From Chondrus crispus (Eukaryota; Rhodophyta; Florideophyceae; Gigartinales; Gigartinaceae): a stretch of 64,000 bases of DNA. The position numbers and the translations under genes were made by a program. The stretch covers positions 228,958 to 292,957 of the forward strand of contig NW_005179222.1 of the NCBI RefSeq assembly GCF_000350225.1, read 5' to 3'. This document shows positions 1 through 10,397 of the stretch, piece after piece (the first letter of the stretch is position 1; every line of letters starts with the position of its first letter). Under the pieces are notes generated by a model. It was not told the origin of the DNA, did no database searches, and saw only the letters and a program-made list of their open reading frames with translations.

Positions 1-1206
1 GGGGGTTCGGGGGGAGGGTAAATGTGTTTGCAGGGGGGCTTGCAGGGGGCAGGGTGGAGATGGGCCCGGGAGGGACTGTGGCTCGACACGAGGGAGGGGG
101 CTGGAAAAAATGCATTGAGAGGTCTGGGGAGCGGGCGGAAGGCGTGTGCAAACCGTGCGCGCTCCTGCGGTGGACGAGTGTTTTTTTTCGTATGACAAGT
201 ACACGCGCCCGTCAGCCAGGCATCACGACGTGGCAAGGACACTTACACGCGCGACAGGCGAGAACATGCGTTCGTGCGGCTTTCGTCTTCCGCATCCCCG
301 AATACCGCTTCCACACGCACCCCAGCAGCTTGCATGCTTGCTTGTGCAACCACCTCATATCCGCCAACGCTCGTCGTCGCTGATCCGCGCAGTGCAAAGG
401 GCCCCCGCTCCTGCCTTCCCCCCTCCTTGTCGTCGAAAGGGGGCGCGTGGCCGACCTTCCTCCCCGTATTCACGCTTTTGTCGTCACTATCATCAACAAG
501 CTGTTTCTACGCACAAATCTGCTGGCATCCCGCCATCCCCATCCTTCGCGCAGGCAGCCAGGTTTAGACTTGCGGGGGAGTCTTTTCCGGAAACCCGTCC
601 ACGTCGTTCGGCTTCTGTACGCCGTGATACCATGCCATGCCTGTCGTCGTGCGGCATAGCGCCCCGCATCGTGAGGCTTCCCAGGGGCTGTGGTCTCAGG
701 GGGTGCTGCGCCCCAGGGGGTGCTGCGTCCGCAGTAACTTTATATCGAAGCAAAGATCATGGCAATCCGCTCCTCCTCTCCTTGTCGTCGAATGGATGCA
801 ACCTACTTGCGCACTTGGCATCTGTTCCAATCTAAATTATTGTAGCATCGTATGCCTCCACGGTACCCCTTGTCAGGTGCACAATGGCCGTGTAACAACG
901 CTGGCGACGCGCGGGACATGCTGACGCTCGTTTCCGTCCCGATCTGCGAAGGTCCGCCGCAGACGGCTATATCTCGCGATGCGTGCCTCCACCGAATCGG
1001 TGCAGTGCGACTAGATCTCATCGGCGAAGATATTGAGACGCAAGACGGCTGCCGCGGGCGTCTTTATTATAACTTAGAATACTGCAAGGTGCATGATGAT
1101 ACTGTGCTACACAACCACCCACCACCTTCCGCTCCACAACACTAATCTGTGAAATCTTACCACGGATTTCACATTCTTTTTCATACAGTCATGTACAGAC
1201 GCCTGA
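1..1206. other. No supported gene
   Basis: GC-rich sequence in which several frames stay open, the longest on the plus strand at 146-835. The frames overlap on both strands, their translations are low-complexity (Arg, Ser, Pro, Cys rich) and show no domain. I see no RNA gene. A short direct repeat of about 18 bases lies near 692-727. The right end is the 3' flank of the minus-strand gene that follows. Confidence 0.5.
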
Positions 1207-1830
1207 TTACACGCCAACCAACGGTGCCCCATCCAGACTGTCGTCTCGAATCGCGGAGTGAATGCCGACGACAATTGCTATGAACCACAGGACGGAAAAT
1301 ATTAGGGACAACCCATTCCCCACGAAAACAGCAAGCAAACCGCAAACAATCGCAATGATCCACTTCCCCTTCTCATCAATACTTACTTTTCCAATTTCTA
1401 CCGTCTCAGGGTGCGCAACAAACATATAGTACACCACGGCCACCCAAGCTATCATGTAAAGTAAGCTCCCCAGATGTCCGAAAGCGAAAAACAGCACATG
1501 CAAACAAGTGAGCAAGAAATAATTGTAAAAATATGTTTCGACGTTGTTTCCCATGCGCGTTCTGACCTCCTCCAGCGGGGGAAGGTTCATGGCTCTGAGG
1601 TTGAAGAACTCGCCCCACGAATGAGAGCTTTGCCACACAAGGGACGCCCGGTCCCCGAACGACAGTTCGGAAGCAGGATCCAGCGGTTGAAGGTAGAGAT
1701 GGCTCACATCTGGCATCGCGTCCTTGGCCTTGTCCACCGCATTCGATATGATGCTTCTTGTCTCTACTGCCACTGCGCTAGAAGTGGAGGCAGACCCTTG
1801 CACGGGCGTGTAGTCGTTTTGCGCGCTCAT
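1207..1830 (-). CDS. PRA1 family protein (prenylated Rab acceptor-like)
   Basis: Predicted 207-residue membrane protein of the PRA1/Yip3 family, which acts on Rab GTPases in ER-Golgi and endosomal membranes. The N-terminal half is soluble. It is followed by a PRA1-type segment rich in Asn, Leu and Pro and then two long hydrophobic hairpins (about residues 101-140 and 157-190) separated by a short charged linker, the family's usual four-helix layout. The open frame extends upstream to 2013 (268 residues), but the extra 61 residues are basic and low complexity; the ATG at 1828-1830 gives the usual family length (180-210), so I prefer it. No intron. The family call rests on topology and motif; the Rab partner is unknown. 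Confidence 0.75.
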   Translation of the reverse strand: MSAQNDYTPVQGSASTSSAVAVETRSIISNAVDKAKDAMPDVSHLYLQPLDPASELSFGDRASLVWQSSHSWGEFFNLRAMNLPPLEEVRTRMGNNVETYFYNYFLLTCLHVLFFAFGHLGSLLYMIAWVAVVYYMFVAHPETVEIGKVSIDEKGKWIIAIVCGLLAVFVGNGLSLIFSVLWFIAIVVGIHSAIRDDSLDGAPLVGV

Positions 1831-3352
1831 GTCGTCTTGCAAGTAGGTGTATGCGTCTGTTCTGCGGCTTGGAGAGGGTGCCGTACGGGTGAGAGGCGCG
1901 CTTAGAATGCGGGTAGTCGCGGGTGATGAAGAGAAGCGGATGTCAGGAGCAAGGTTTTTGCGGATATGAGCCCTCCTTGCCTTGCACTTACGATAGATTG
2001 TGGTGCCAGGCACTGGCTTTACGTGGAGGCCGAACGAACAGAGAGCAGCTTTGTCTCAAGGATTCACTTGGTAGGGCTTTGGTGTACCGTAAGGGGGCGC
2101 GTGATGAGAGTTTGGGGGGTGGGGAATAGGGGCACTGAGGACGGAGACGAAGACTGGGCCGATAATGACCCTGGAAGCGAAGGATATCTTATGAATTCGT
2201 TTGATAGGATAACAGCGAGTTATCCTATGCGATAGTACATACAGTACAGGGGTCCCTATCTATTAGTGCCGCCCCATACGGAAACCAAGAAACCAGCACT
2301 ATTCCGAAACAGCATTAGTCTGTAGCATCGCTACACTACAGTACATGGATCTCTGTACCTATTCGGAAATTACCATTGGCTTGCTCTGCTTTGATTCTAT
2401 GTCTTCGTATTTTGCAGTTAGAAACGCCTGCTTCAGAACCTTCAGGGACGATAACGGGTCAAACACTTGACATTCCGCCGCCAAAATTTCCAGATCTCCA
2501 AACAATTCCGTGATCTCAACGACACTCGGTTCGCCTGTAGATCGGTGATTTCGGGCCTCTGTGCTATGGTCAGGCGCCTACGCGTCGTTCTGTCTTCTCT
2601 GGGAGCGGAACCATTGCATTTATTGACCCTGAACGGTGTTCGGTTCTGAAAGTAGCTTTGAATTTTTTGGCCAGTTCGAAGCGAGAGGGACGGGGCCGGT
2701 AACTAGTGTCTAGCCGACAATTTTCCTCATTTGAGATTGAGGTTCAACTTATTTTATTATTTTTATGAGGTCAAATGGCCTCATTTGAGGTCACTTGTCG
2801 GCTAGACACTAGAGGGTGACGGTTGTTACTGTAGTATTTTTATCAAGAAAATTTATGTTACAACTCGTTACATGTGGCGTTTGTTGTGTTTCGGATTACT
2901 AATCCGAAGGTTGCACTAACAAAAGCGGCACTAATGGGCGTCCCCTCTAGTATTAGGTACCTGTCAGCATGCCGGGTTTCAGGGAGACAGGTGTACTGTA
3001 GCACTGTACAGTACATTGCACATTGTGTAACATTACCCTTGGGTACCGCACCTGGAACATGATGACAAATCATACATGTCAACCAACATGTCCTGAATTA
3101 TTCTGTACACGTGTCAGTGTGTGGACTTGTTAACTACTCGTGCTCATTTGTAGTTACATGGGTAGCTGCCGGGGTGGCGTGCTCTTTCTGTAAAGCTCTG
3201 TGATGTAAGCCGTAGGATCTACAGACCCTAAATTGCCGCCCCGCCGGCGCCCACCGCCCGACAGATCCACAGTGTAGCTCTTCAGAGCATCATCGCCTCC
3301 TCACTGCCAGCTCGGACACACGCCTGTGTTATTGCAATCGACTAACTTCGCA
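1831..3352. other. Intergenic region between divergent genes
   Basis: Separates the minus-strand PRA1-like gene from plus-strand RPL5, so it should hold both promoters. I see no protein or RNA gene. It contains a short hairpin at about 2204-2228 (10-bp arms) and the MITE at 2703-2812. AT-rich and GC-rich blocks alternate. Confidence 0.5.
2703..2812. mobile_element. MITE-like inverted-repeat element, 110 bp
   Basis: Seventeen bases at 2703-2719 (CTAGTGTCTAGCCGACA) are repeated exactly in inverted orientation at 2796-2812. The interior is AT-rich and non-coding, with repeated CCTCATTTGAG-like blocks. Size, terminal repeats and lack of coding are typical of a MITE. If the outer C and G are excluded, the ends are TA followed by GTGTC, which would suit a TA target duplication as in Tc1/mariner, but this is uncertain. 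Confidence 0.7.
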
Positions 3353-4587
3353 ATGGCTCGCGTCAAGTTTGCAAAGAACAAGGCCTATAGCAAGCGCTAC
3401 CAGACTAAGTGGCGCCGTCGCCGCGAGGGAAAGACAGATTACCAAGCCCGTCGTCGCCTGGTAACTCAGGATAAGCGGAAGTACAACTCCCCGCGCTACC
3501 GACTCGTTGTTCGTTTCACCAACAAGTACGTTTTCCGATGCGCTTCTTATGCCAATGCAGATCATCGGCCTTGGGTGTCTTGCCTCTTTGCGTTACTCTG
3601 ATGCGTTGCCATTCGATGTGGATCGTCTCGATCTGCCGTCGTCTTCCGTATAGCTTCAGTGCCAATCGAGCACAGTCCTGTAGCGCCGATCTGGGAACCA
3701 AATTGGAAGCGGTTATTTCTCGCTCCCGCGAGGGCAGTAACTGCGCGAATATGCTGTTGTACATGAGGCGAAACTGATGGCATTGCCACGGACCTTCGTC
3801 GTACGAAGTAGCATCTGTGTTCCTAACGTGTTTGAATCGTACTCTCCTTCATTTCTTTTAATCACTCAGGGACATCATCTGCCAGGTTGTTGCCGCTCGT
3901 ATCCAGGGTGACGAGATTCTCACCTCCGCCTATGCCCACGAGCTTCCTCGCTATGGTATCAAGCACGGCCTCACCAACTTCGCCGCGGCTTACTGCGTGG
4001 GTCTTCTCTGCGCTCGTCGTCATCTCTCTAAGCTCGGTCTCGATGAGCTCTACAAGGGTGTCGAAGAGGTAAGCGGTGAGATGTACGAGATTGAGGAGGA
4101 CGATGAGAAGCGCCCGTTTACTGCCCTTTTGGATATCGGCCTTACTCGCACTACCACTGGTAAGAAGGTGTTCGCCACGATGAAAGGCGCCGTGGACGGT
4201 GGTATGAACATTCCTCACAACGAGAAGCGGTTCCCGGCCTACACGAAGGAGGAAGGCTTTGACCCTGAAGAGTTGAAGAGTCGCATTCTCGGTGTTCACG
4301 TGTCTGAGTACATGAACTACCTTCTCGAAGAAGATGAGGATGCCTACAAGAGGCAGTTTGCCAAGTACATTGCGGACGGGATTCAACCCGATGATATTGA
4401 GGACTTGTACGTCGAGGCTCACCAAAAAATTCGCGCTGACCCTTCTTTCAAGAAGAAGGAGAAGTCTGATGGCCCGCACAATGATAAGTGGCGCATGGTG
4501 AAATTGACCTATGATCAGCGCAAGCAGGCTGTGAAGGATAAGCTCGCTGCCCATCTCACTGCTCAAATGGCAGCTGCCGCCGAATAA
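3353..4587 (+). CDS. RPL5: Large-subunit ribosomal protein uL18 (RPL5), one intron
   Basis: Binds 5S rRNA and forms the central protuberance of the 60S subunit. Exon 1 is 3353-3525 and exon 2 is 3870-4587; together 891 nt, encoding 296 residues, the normal eukaryotic length. The N terminus is the family's basic start ([20 protein letters not shown]) and exon 2 restores the family sequence exactly at the junction (Asn-Lys-Asp-Ile-Ile). A C-terminal Lys-rich stretch follows the usual uL18 domain. The start at 3353 matches the conserved N terminus; the frame upstream adds nine non-homologous residues. Stop TAA. Intact and clearly a host housekeeping gene. The minus-strand frame across exon 2 is a shadow. 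Confidence 0.97.
3526..3869 (+). other. RPL5 intron, 344 bp
   Basis: Starts GTACGT and ends in a pyrimidine-rich tract followed by CAG. The phase is 2: two bases of a Lys codon precede it and one follows. It is the only intron I can define with confidence in the window. I looked for an intronic snoRNA and saw no convincing C/D or H/ACA box set. Confidence 0.93.
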
Positions 4588-4899
4588 ACATCGTCTGTTG
4601 GACGTCATTTCGCAATGGGTTTCGGTTTTTGTCATTTCTGAGCCTTTGTCCTGTACTCGCCAGTACAACTCTGTACGAACCATACAGGCAGCTTCATCAT
4701 GGCGATGCTCTCTGTAGGCCAGATTCATAGTTGAGGCAATTGACGGACAGGCGCGTGGGGTCTGATGACACGAAACGGGTGTGAGAATATCATAGGGTTC
4801 TTTCTTCCGAACCAGAGGTCGTTTAAGGCAAAGAGGACATCTCAGACAAAAATGTCAATACGACTAAACTTTACAATGTGTATTTCACGCCCGTTTCAG
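4588..4899. other. Short intergenic region between convergent genes
   Basis: Lies between the RPL5 stop and the stop of the minus-strand ABC gene, so it should hold both 3' untranslated regions. Nothing else seen. Confidence 0.6.
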
Positions 4900-6198
4900 T
4901 CACGCCATACTCTCTTGGCGCATTGCCTTATCTGTTCTCTTCTCCTTCGCCACCTGATCGGCATCGGAGAGGCTCTGTCCTGTAGCCGCGAGGTAAACGT
5001 CATCAAGAGTTGGCTTCGACTGTGAAAAGCTGAAGAGCTTTTCGAATCCAATCTCTCCGAGCGCACCGACAATTTCGCCTCCTACACGGGCGTTCGATGA
5101 GCTTACGACAAGCTCAAGAGTATTGTTCCTGACTCGATTAATGATGGCTTCTTGCGCTAACCCACGTTTTCGAAGTGTAGCGCATGCGAGTTCGGCTTCT
5201 TCCATTTCTGTAAATTCCTGCAGGCGAATGGAGATGCGATCGCCGCCGAGACTGTTTTTCAGCTCTGTCGGAGTCCCTTCAGCAATAACGACGCCTTTGT
5301 CCATGATGACTACTTTGTCAGACAGCACATCAACCTCCTCTAAGTAGTGTGAAGTCAAAATAATTGTACCGCCTTGCGAGCGATGGTGTCTCAAAACATT
5401 CCAGATTACCATTCGAGACTCGACATCTAACCCAACAGTAGGTTCATCAAGAATCAAGATTGGGGGTTGATGGAGAAGAGCAATGGCCATGTCGAGTCTT
5501 CGAATAACTCCCCCCGAATACACACCAGCCTGACGGTCAATAAAGTCTTTCAAGCCCAAAACTTCTATGTATGCTTCAATGTTCCTTCGTTTAGTCGCGC
5601 GATCGAGATGTGCGAGGTCTGCAAAGAGTTCGAGATGCTCCCGACCAGTAAGCACCTTGTCGAGCCCCGCGCTCTGCGCGACAAACCCGAGCATCTCTCT
5701 GGCAAGGTACGGATCCTTGTGCACGTCAATTCCGAACATTTGGGCGGTCCCGGAATCCGGATCAGACATGGTGGAGATGCATCGCAACGTGGTCGTCTTT
5801 CCGCTGGAGTTGGGCCCCAGAAGGCCAAGGACCTGCCCACGGTTTGCGCTGAAGGACACGCCGTCGAGGGCTGTGATAATCTTGTTTTCTTTTTTATCGC
5901 TTCCTTTGCCTTTTACGCGCTTTTTGAAGGTCTTGCGGAGATCCGTAACGAGGACGGCCGGGTGTTTTTCAGCTAGTTTGTCTAGGTCGATGTCTTCCGC
6001 GCGGTTGTAGAAGAAATTAAACAACATTGTGGGGGCCTTGTGTCTGTGAGCTTGTCTTGCCGGGGGATTTTGGCGGTGACTTGATGAAGGAAGGAATAAA
6101 GAGAATCGGAGGCAGCCAGCCTGCTGACATGCCGTCGTTCCTGTGGGTGATCGTGCACCGGGTCGGATTGATACAGGCGCCACAAAACAGGGTGTCAT
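4900..6198 (-). CDS. ABC-2 type (DrrA-like) transporter ATP-binding protein
   Basis: A 432-residue soluble ATPase with one ABC domain: Walker A GPNSSGKTT (about residues 128-136), Q-loop Gln near 175, signature YSGGVIRRLDMA (from about 227), Walker B ILILDEP (about 247-253) and H-loop His near 284. It resembles the bacterial DrrA/CcmA group, whose ATPases pair with a separate ABC-2 membrane protein; none is encoded nearby. The DrrA-type C-terminal domain follows. An in-frame ATG at 6027 gives 375 residues, closer to bacterial length. The extra 57 residues are rich in Pro, Ser, Arg and His with almost no acids and could be an organelle transit peptide, so both starts remain possible. Intronless and intact. 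Confidence 0.88.
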   Translation of the reverse strand: MTPCFVAPVSIRPGARSPTGTTACQQAGCLRFSLFLPSSSHRQNPPARQAHRHKAPTMLFNFFYNRAEDIDLDKLAEKHPAVLVTDLRKTFKKRVKGKGSDKKENKIITALDGVSFSANRGQVLGLLGPNSSGKTTTLRCISTMSDPDSGTAQMFGIDVHKDPYLAREMLGFVAQSAGLDKVLTGREHLELFADLAHLDRATKRRNIEAYIEVLGLKDFIDRQAGVYSGGVIRRLDMAIALLHQPPILILDEPTVGLDVESRMVIWNVLRHHRSQGGTIILTSHYLEEVDVLSDKVVIMDKGVVIAEGTPTELKNSLGGDRISIRLQEFTEMEEAELACATLRKRGLAQEAIINRVRNNTLELVVSSSNARVGGEIVGALGEIGFEKLFSFSQSKPTLDDVYLAATGQSLSDADQVAKEKRTDKAMRQESMA

Positions 6199-6889
6199 GA
6201 TGAAGGGTTTAGATCTGTCGCGGGAATCAAGCGTGGCTCGGGAAGGGATGTCGTCAGAGGACGCTAATTGAAGCTGAAGTTGTTCCCGGTTCTCTGCGCT
6301 CTGAAAAATGCAAAGGAGGAAAGGCGTGGCATGCAGCTCGTAGTTGATCCGGCAAATAGTCGGCGACTACCGAAAGCGCATAGCGTATACTCGAAGCGCA
6401 AGAAGGGGAGAATAGGAGCGGGTCGATTCACAGGAGTGCACTGATTCGAGAGTGTTATCGACGTTGCAGCTCGTCGCGACGCGGTCGTTGCACGATGAGG
6501 TGGACATAAAAGTCGGGCCTCGTGTTGTTGGTGAACATATGAGCCCTTTCGCTCTATTATCCTTGCTGGACAAGTCATGCCCTATCGGTGTTCGTATCCA
6601 ATTCGGAATCATTCTGATTCTCTGTTTTTCTCTGTTTTTTTGTTTAAAAAAAAATTGTAGACACGTGTCCTCAATAGTGAAGCTTGAAGCAGTAGACTGC
6701 TTCTCACTGTTGGGTGTCGTCTACGCTGATCGGTAACTTACAGTGGAGTATACTGCACGGCTACTGCCCACACAGTGCAGTTCAGTTTGAAAGCACTGCA
6801 TGCGATATCTTACAATTACAGCAAACGAAGAAGAAAGACGGCAGGCAGTGTGCACACAGTGCCGTAGTAGCCGTCCTGGGCCTTAGCTA
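6199..6889. other. Intergenic, no gene seen
   Basis: Holds the presumed promoter of the ABC gene. Short frames on both strands have no recognisable product. Near 6620-6660 there is a T-rich then A-rich tract, and GAAGCAGT-AG-ACTGCTTC near 6690 is a small perfect hairpin. Confidence 0.5.
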
Positions 6890-7766
6890 CAGTGCGTTAC
6901 AAAAATATAGCCGTTTCGGAAAAAATGTCGTACTGTAGTCAGAAAAGCGTTCTACAGAAAACGACTAGCACATGTTACTCCAAAACAAAGCTGAAACATT
7001 GTGGAGACGTTAAAACTAAAACGGCAGCATCTAGCTTGAGCAGACAAGCAATTGTTCGTATCCGTTAGTAACATAATTATAGCCTTTATACACTCCGTGC
7101 AAAATAAAAAGATACTTAAATGCGATAAAGACCTCAACATAGTTTAACATTGATCCTCACCACTCCCACAGCAAGGCCCTACCTCACACCACCGATTCAC
7201 ACAACCCAGCATGCCGAGAGGAACCAAATTAACGCTCGTTGAGCAAGGAAAAACCCTCGCGTTTAAGGAGGAAGGATTCATACCTACTGAAATAGCACGG
7301 CGTCTGGGGCGATCCGGGAAGGTCGTCGCTAACTTTTAAGAGATCCCGAATCGCATGGGACTAAGAAGAGTCCCGGAAGACCGTCAAAGTTATCACCGAG
7401 GGAAAAAAGGTGGATAAAAATCGAGATTTCTAAAGAACCACAGAGCTGCGCCTCTGTTAAAATAAATCTCGATTTACAAGTATCACGCCAAACAATATGG
7501 CGTGAGGTTAGGAAACAGGGGACACACAAGTATCAGAAACGAAATCCTGTCCCACTATTGACTGAGGCTCATAAAACTGCCCGTGTAAACTGGGCTGCCA
7601 ATCATGCTCATTGGTCCCAGGAATGGAACGATGTGATATTTTTGATGAGAAAAAGTTCAATCTAGATAGGCCTGACGGGTTCCAGTACTATTGGAGAGAT
7701 TTGAGGAAAGAAAAGCAGCAATTTTTCTCACGACAGGGACGGCAGCGCCAAACTTTCGTCCTTTAA
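6890..7766 (+). pseudogene. Decayed Tc1/mariner transposon with broken transposase
   Basis: The coding part starts at ATG 7211. It has an N-terminal helix-turn-helix (about 40 residues, ending GRSGKVVANF), is thrown out of frame by a small indel near 7339, then continues with a GRPSKLSPR linker and a Trp-rich region, and is shifted again near 7643, just before the first DDE catalytic block (DEKKFNLDRPDG). Similarity fades after the stretch encoding YYWRDLRKE, so the second half of the catalytic domain is missing. Upstream, TA followed by CAGTGCGTTACAAAAATA at 6890 resembles a Tc1 left terminal repeat; no right repeat is seen. Family call is firm from the DEKKFNLD block; the element is dead. 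Confidence 0.8.
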
Positions 7767-7972
7767 TTGCATGAACGGATACAGCCCCAACACGGCATTG
7801 CAAACAACCCATGTTCACTCACAGCATTCTACTGCTTCGCTTTTGATGCCACAGCCTATCTACTTGGTCGCGAATGTTTAACGGCAGTTACAAGCCTACA
7901 AAAGACAAGAGCATCAAAGAAACGATCTCTGAATCATTTTACATGCCTCCTCCTTTCCTTTTCCTTCCTGGC

Positions 7973-8352
7973 TGATGGATATGAGGGAATATCCGCTAGG
8001 TCAAGTCACTCCAACAATCTGATCAAGGACAAAACCTCATGGTTTTTATTTGCTTGCATTTTATTGGGTATCGTAAGTTGAAAATTTAGAACGCAACAGT
8101 AGTTTTCACTACGTATACATAGTTGAAGTCGGGAGAAAAAATGCGAGTGCGAAGACGGGAGCAACTGTCTACAATCGAAACTGAGTGTGTCCATTACAAG
8201 CCTGACTGCACAGAACTGCATCTGCCTGACTATTTCAGCTCTAACGCCCTTTGTCTGCCTCAGCAAAGACTGAGCTGATACAAACGGAACCTGGAGGAGA
8301 TTATTTGACAAAATTTGGAAAATTCACAAAAAAGAATTCGCGTTCTACATGA
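7973..8352 (+). repeat. Copia-type LTR, copy 1 (380 bp)
   Basis: Nearly identical, without length change, to 45135-45514, which sits directly after a purine tract at the end of copia element E and is therefore that family's LTR. It begins TGATGG and ends CATGA, where copy 2 ends CATCA. The base next to it on the left is the end of CTGGC, and the same five bases follow copy 2 on its right, so the two could be the ends of one heavily invaded element. No 5-bp duplication flanks copy 1 alone. Confidence 0.7.
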
Positions 8353-9645
8353 CTTCGAAGTCAATAGACGCCATTCTCGAAACACACAACAATCCGCTTC
8401 AGCACTTGTGAACACTCTTACCTCCGGTGTGCATTGCTGCGGAACAATTGGTACACTCTACCGCTCAATTTTCGCCCGCCATAAAGAACTGCCTCCGTGT
8501 AGTCGGGCCGCAGCGCCCTCCGAAGAAACTGCTGCGTACCACTGGTGCATAGTGCGAGGCCATGCCCCGGGCAATATATTCGCCGGCTCCTCTGACACGT
8601 TGGTCACATGTCGCAGTAAAGTCCCTCAACGAGAGTATAGAGCCGTCAAAATCGTCGTATTTGGCGTGGTTCGAGGGGTTGGCTAAAGGATTCTAACTTG
8701 AACAAGAGTAGAGTGAGTCCTTTTGCAAGTGTGAAGCTACCACGAACGTGGACACGATTTTCGCTGGATACTTGAAATGGCAGATAGGGCAGGTCAGACG
8801 AGCAACATTACTGTACCAACTGTGGAAGAAATCAGCACAGGATTGGAAAAGCTGATAGAGAGATCTGAAGAGCAACACGCATTTATTGACGCCATGAAAT
8901 ATGTGCACAGTGAGGGATACACCTCATCATCCCCCGCTCGAGAATCTCTCGTTGAGTTATCCCACAAGAGACTTTGCTTCATCATTCTTGCTTGAAGTCA
9001 CCATTGCTGTACATGAATTTACGCAGCCTTCTCAACCGCAACGGTATCAGAGTTGCACTATGCCAGGGACTAGCCGTCTACCAGGCAGTTTCCAGTGCCA
9101 CTTACGAACATGATGAAACTTTGAGGACTACTGCGAACCAGATTATGTCCGAGTGGCGCCCTAGCCGCTCAGGAGCTGTCTCTACTGCCAATGCGACGCA
9201 CGACGCCTCCCCCGGGGGCCGTTCAACAAATGATACTGAGTCTGCATGGCGGCGCGTTGACTCGTCTGAAAAAGGTTTTCTCGCGTCCTAAAAATACAGT
9301 GGCATATTAGGGGAATCACCAACAATGATGGAAGTCAGTCGCGCGTATCTCACTTATTGTGACCAAAAGGGGTTCCGCACGCAGACAAAGTGAAATTAGT
9401 ATCGTGCATACTGAAAGGTGGTAGTATAGTGGCGGTCGCCAGCTATGAGCTAGCTCGAGGAAGAGGTAGCAACCAATACAGAGTGTCCCGCGGTAGATCG
9501 GGACGGTTGTAGAGCAAAGGTAAAGTACGTCGGCCGACTTTAAAGCACGACGTACTGGTTAATGTGCGGACCCGGAATAGACCAGCACTGAAAGTGGTTG
9601 TGTACGAACACACACAAAAAGGGGGACCCCGAGCCTTGAGACTAG
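8353..9645. other. Region between LTR copy 1 and first solo LTR
   Basis: Apart from the possible coding remnant at 8777-9291, I see nothing I can name. If copy 1 at 7973 is a 5' LTR, this would be the start of that element's interior, but no gag-like protein is visible. Confidence 0.3.
8777..9291 (+). pseudogene. Possible broken protein, faintly TFIIS N-domain-like
   Basis: Two overlapping plus-strand frames read as one plausible globular protein if joined. The first (8777-8995) is a charged helical stretch rich in Glu and Ser. The second (8974-9291) has a Leu/Val-rich helix set ending in a TANQIMSEWR-type segment, recalling the last helix of the TFIIS N-terminal/LW domain. The match is weak and could be chance. 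A frame change near 8980 separates the halves and no start context or intron signal is clear. Confidence 0.22.
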
Positions 9646-10319
9646 TGTAGTATAACGACGGACGCGCGTGCCGGGAGATTATTAGCCGTGCCGCCGTGCA
9701 CGGTGGACACGTGGGCGGGTGTGCCCACGTGTAGGGAGCGCGCGCGTGTACCCACCGGTCGTGGCGTGACGCACGTGTACAGTAGCACACGTGTCGTCCG
9801 TGCGGTAGTCTACGCGTGTTACGCGTGGGCGTTAGCACAGGTGTCGTTCGCGCGGTAGTCTGTAAGCAACACGCGTGTACAGTAGTGCACACGTGTAGTA
9901 GCAGCGTCCGTGCAGTAGTAGTAATTATGACGCTAGTTCTTTAGTTGTGTACAGTACCGGGCACGCACTAGGCGGCAGGTATTGTACAACTGTACTGGAA
10001 CAGGTGTCCGAGGCGTCCCTCGGAGGGGTTAAGACCTGGCACCCGTCCCCACCAGTAAACTGGGGTAAGCTCGCCCCCGTCCCTTTCGCGCCTACGTACG
10101 TCCGTTTCGGTTCTCTACCGCGCGCGCTGGCTTCCAACCCGTTACTGGTCGCTCCCGTTCATGCACCATGGGGCGACTGCGCGTAACTGGCCAGTGAGCC
10201 ACTCCCTTTTCGCGAGCGCGTCCGATCGGTTCAATTAGCACGTCGCGTCCGCGCCGCGTGTTCCCTCGCTAAAGCCTCCGCCTCTCACCCAACCCAGGGC
10301 GGAGAGTAGTTATCCAACA
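9646..10319 (+). mobile_element. Solo LTR, gypsy family related to element C (674 bp)
   Basis: Begins TGTAGTATAAC and ends TTATCCAACA. The 5-bp sequence ACTAG lies on both sides (9641-9645 and 10320-10324), which defines the insertion exactly. The right half aligns with the LTRs of element C (blocks such as GGACAGGTGTCC, GGGGTTAAGACC and CCAGTAAAC in the same order), while the left half is richer in CACGTGT-type palindromes. No internal region is present, so it formed by LTR-LTR recombination. Confidence 0.88.
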
Positions 10320-10397
10320 ACTAGTGTCGAATACGGGTGGAGCCCCGAGTAGCAGGAACTCCTAGAGTGAACGAGCGGGACAGATGTCAGTAGTGCC

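Noticed and set aside
146..835. 229-codon plus-strand ORF
   Set aside because: Overlaps other open frames on both strands in GC-rich DNA, low-complexity translation, no domain or start context.
3526..3869. Possible snoRNA in the RPL5 intron
   Set aside because: Single TGATG and CTGA words occur but without paired C/D boxes, terminal stem or an H/ACA layout.
3862..4728. 288-codon minus-strand ORF across RPL5
   Set aside because: Lies opposite RPL5 exon 2; a shadow caused by codon bias.
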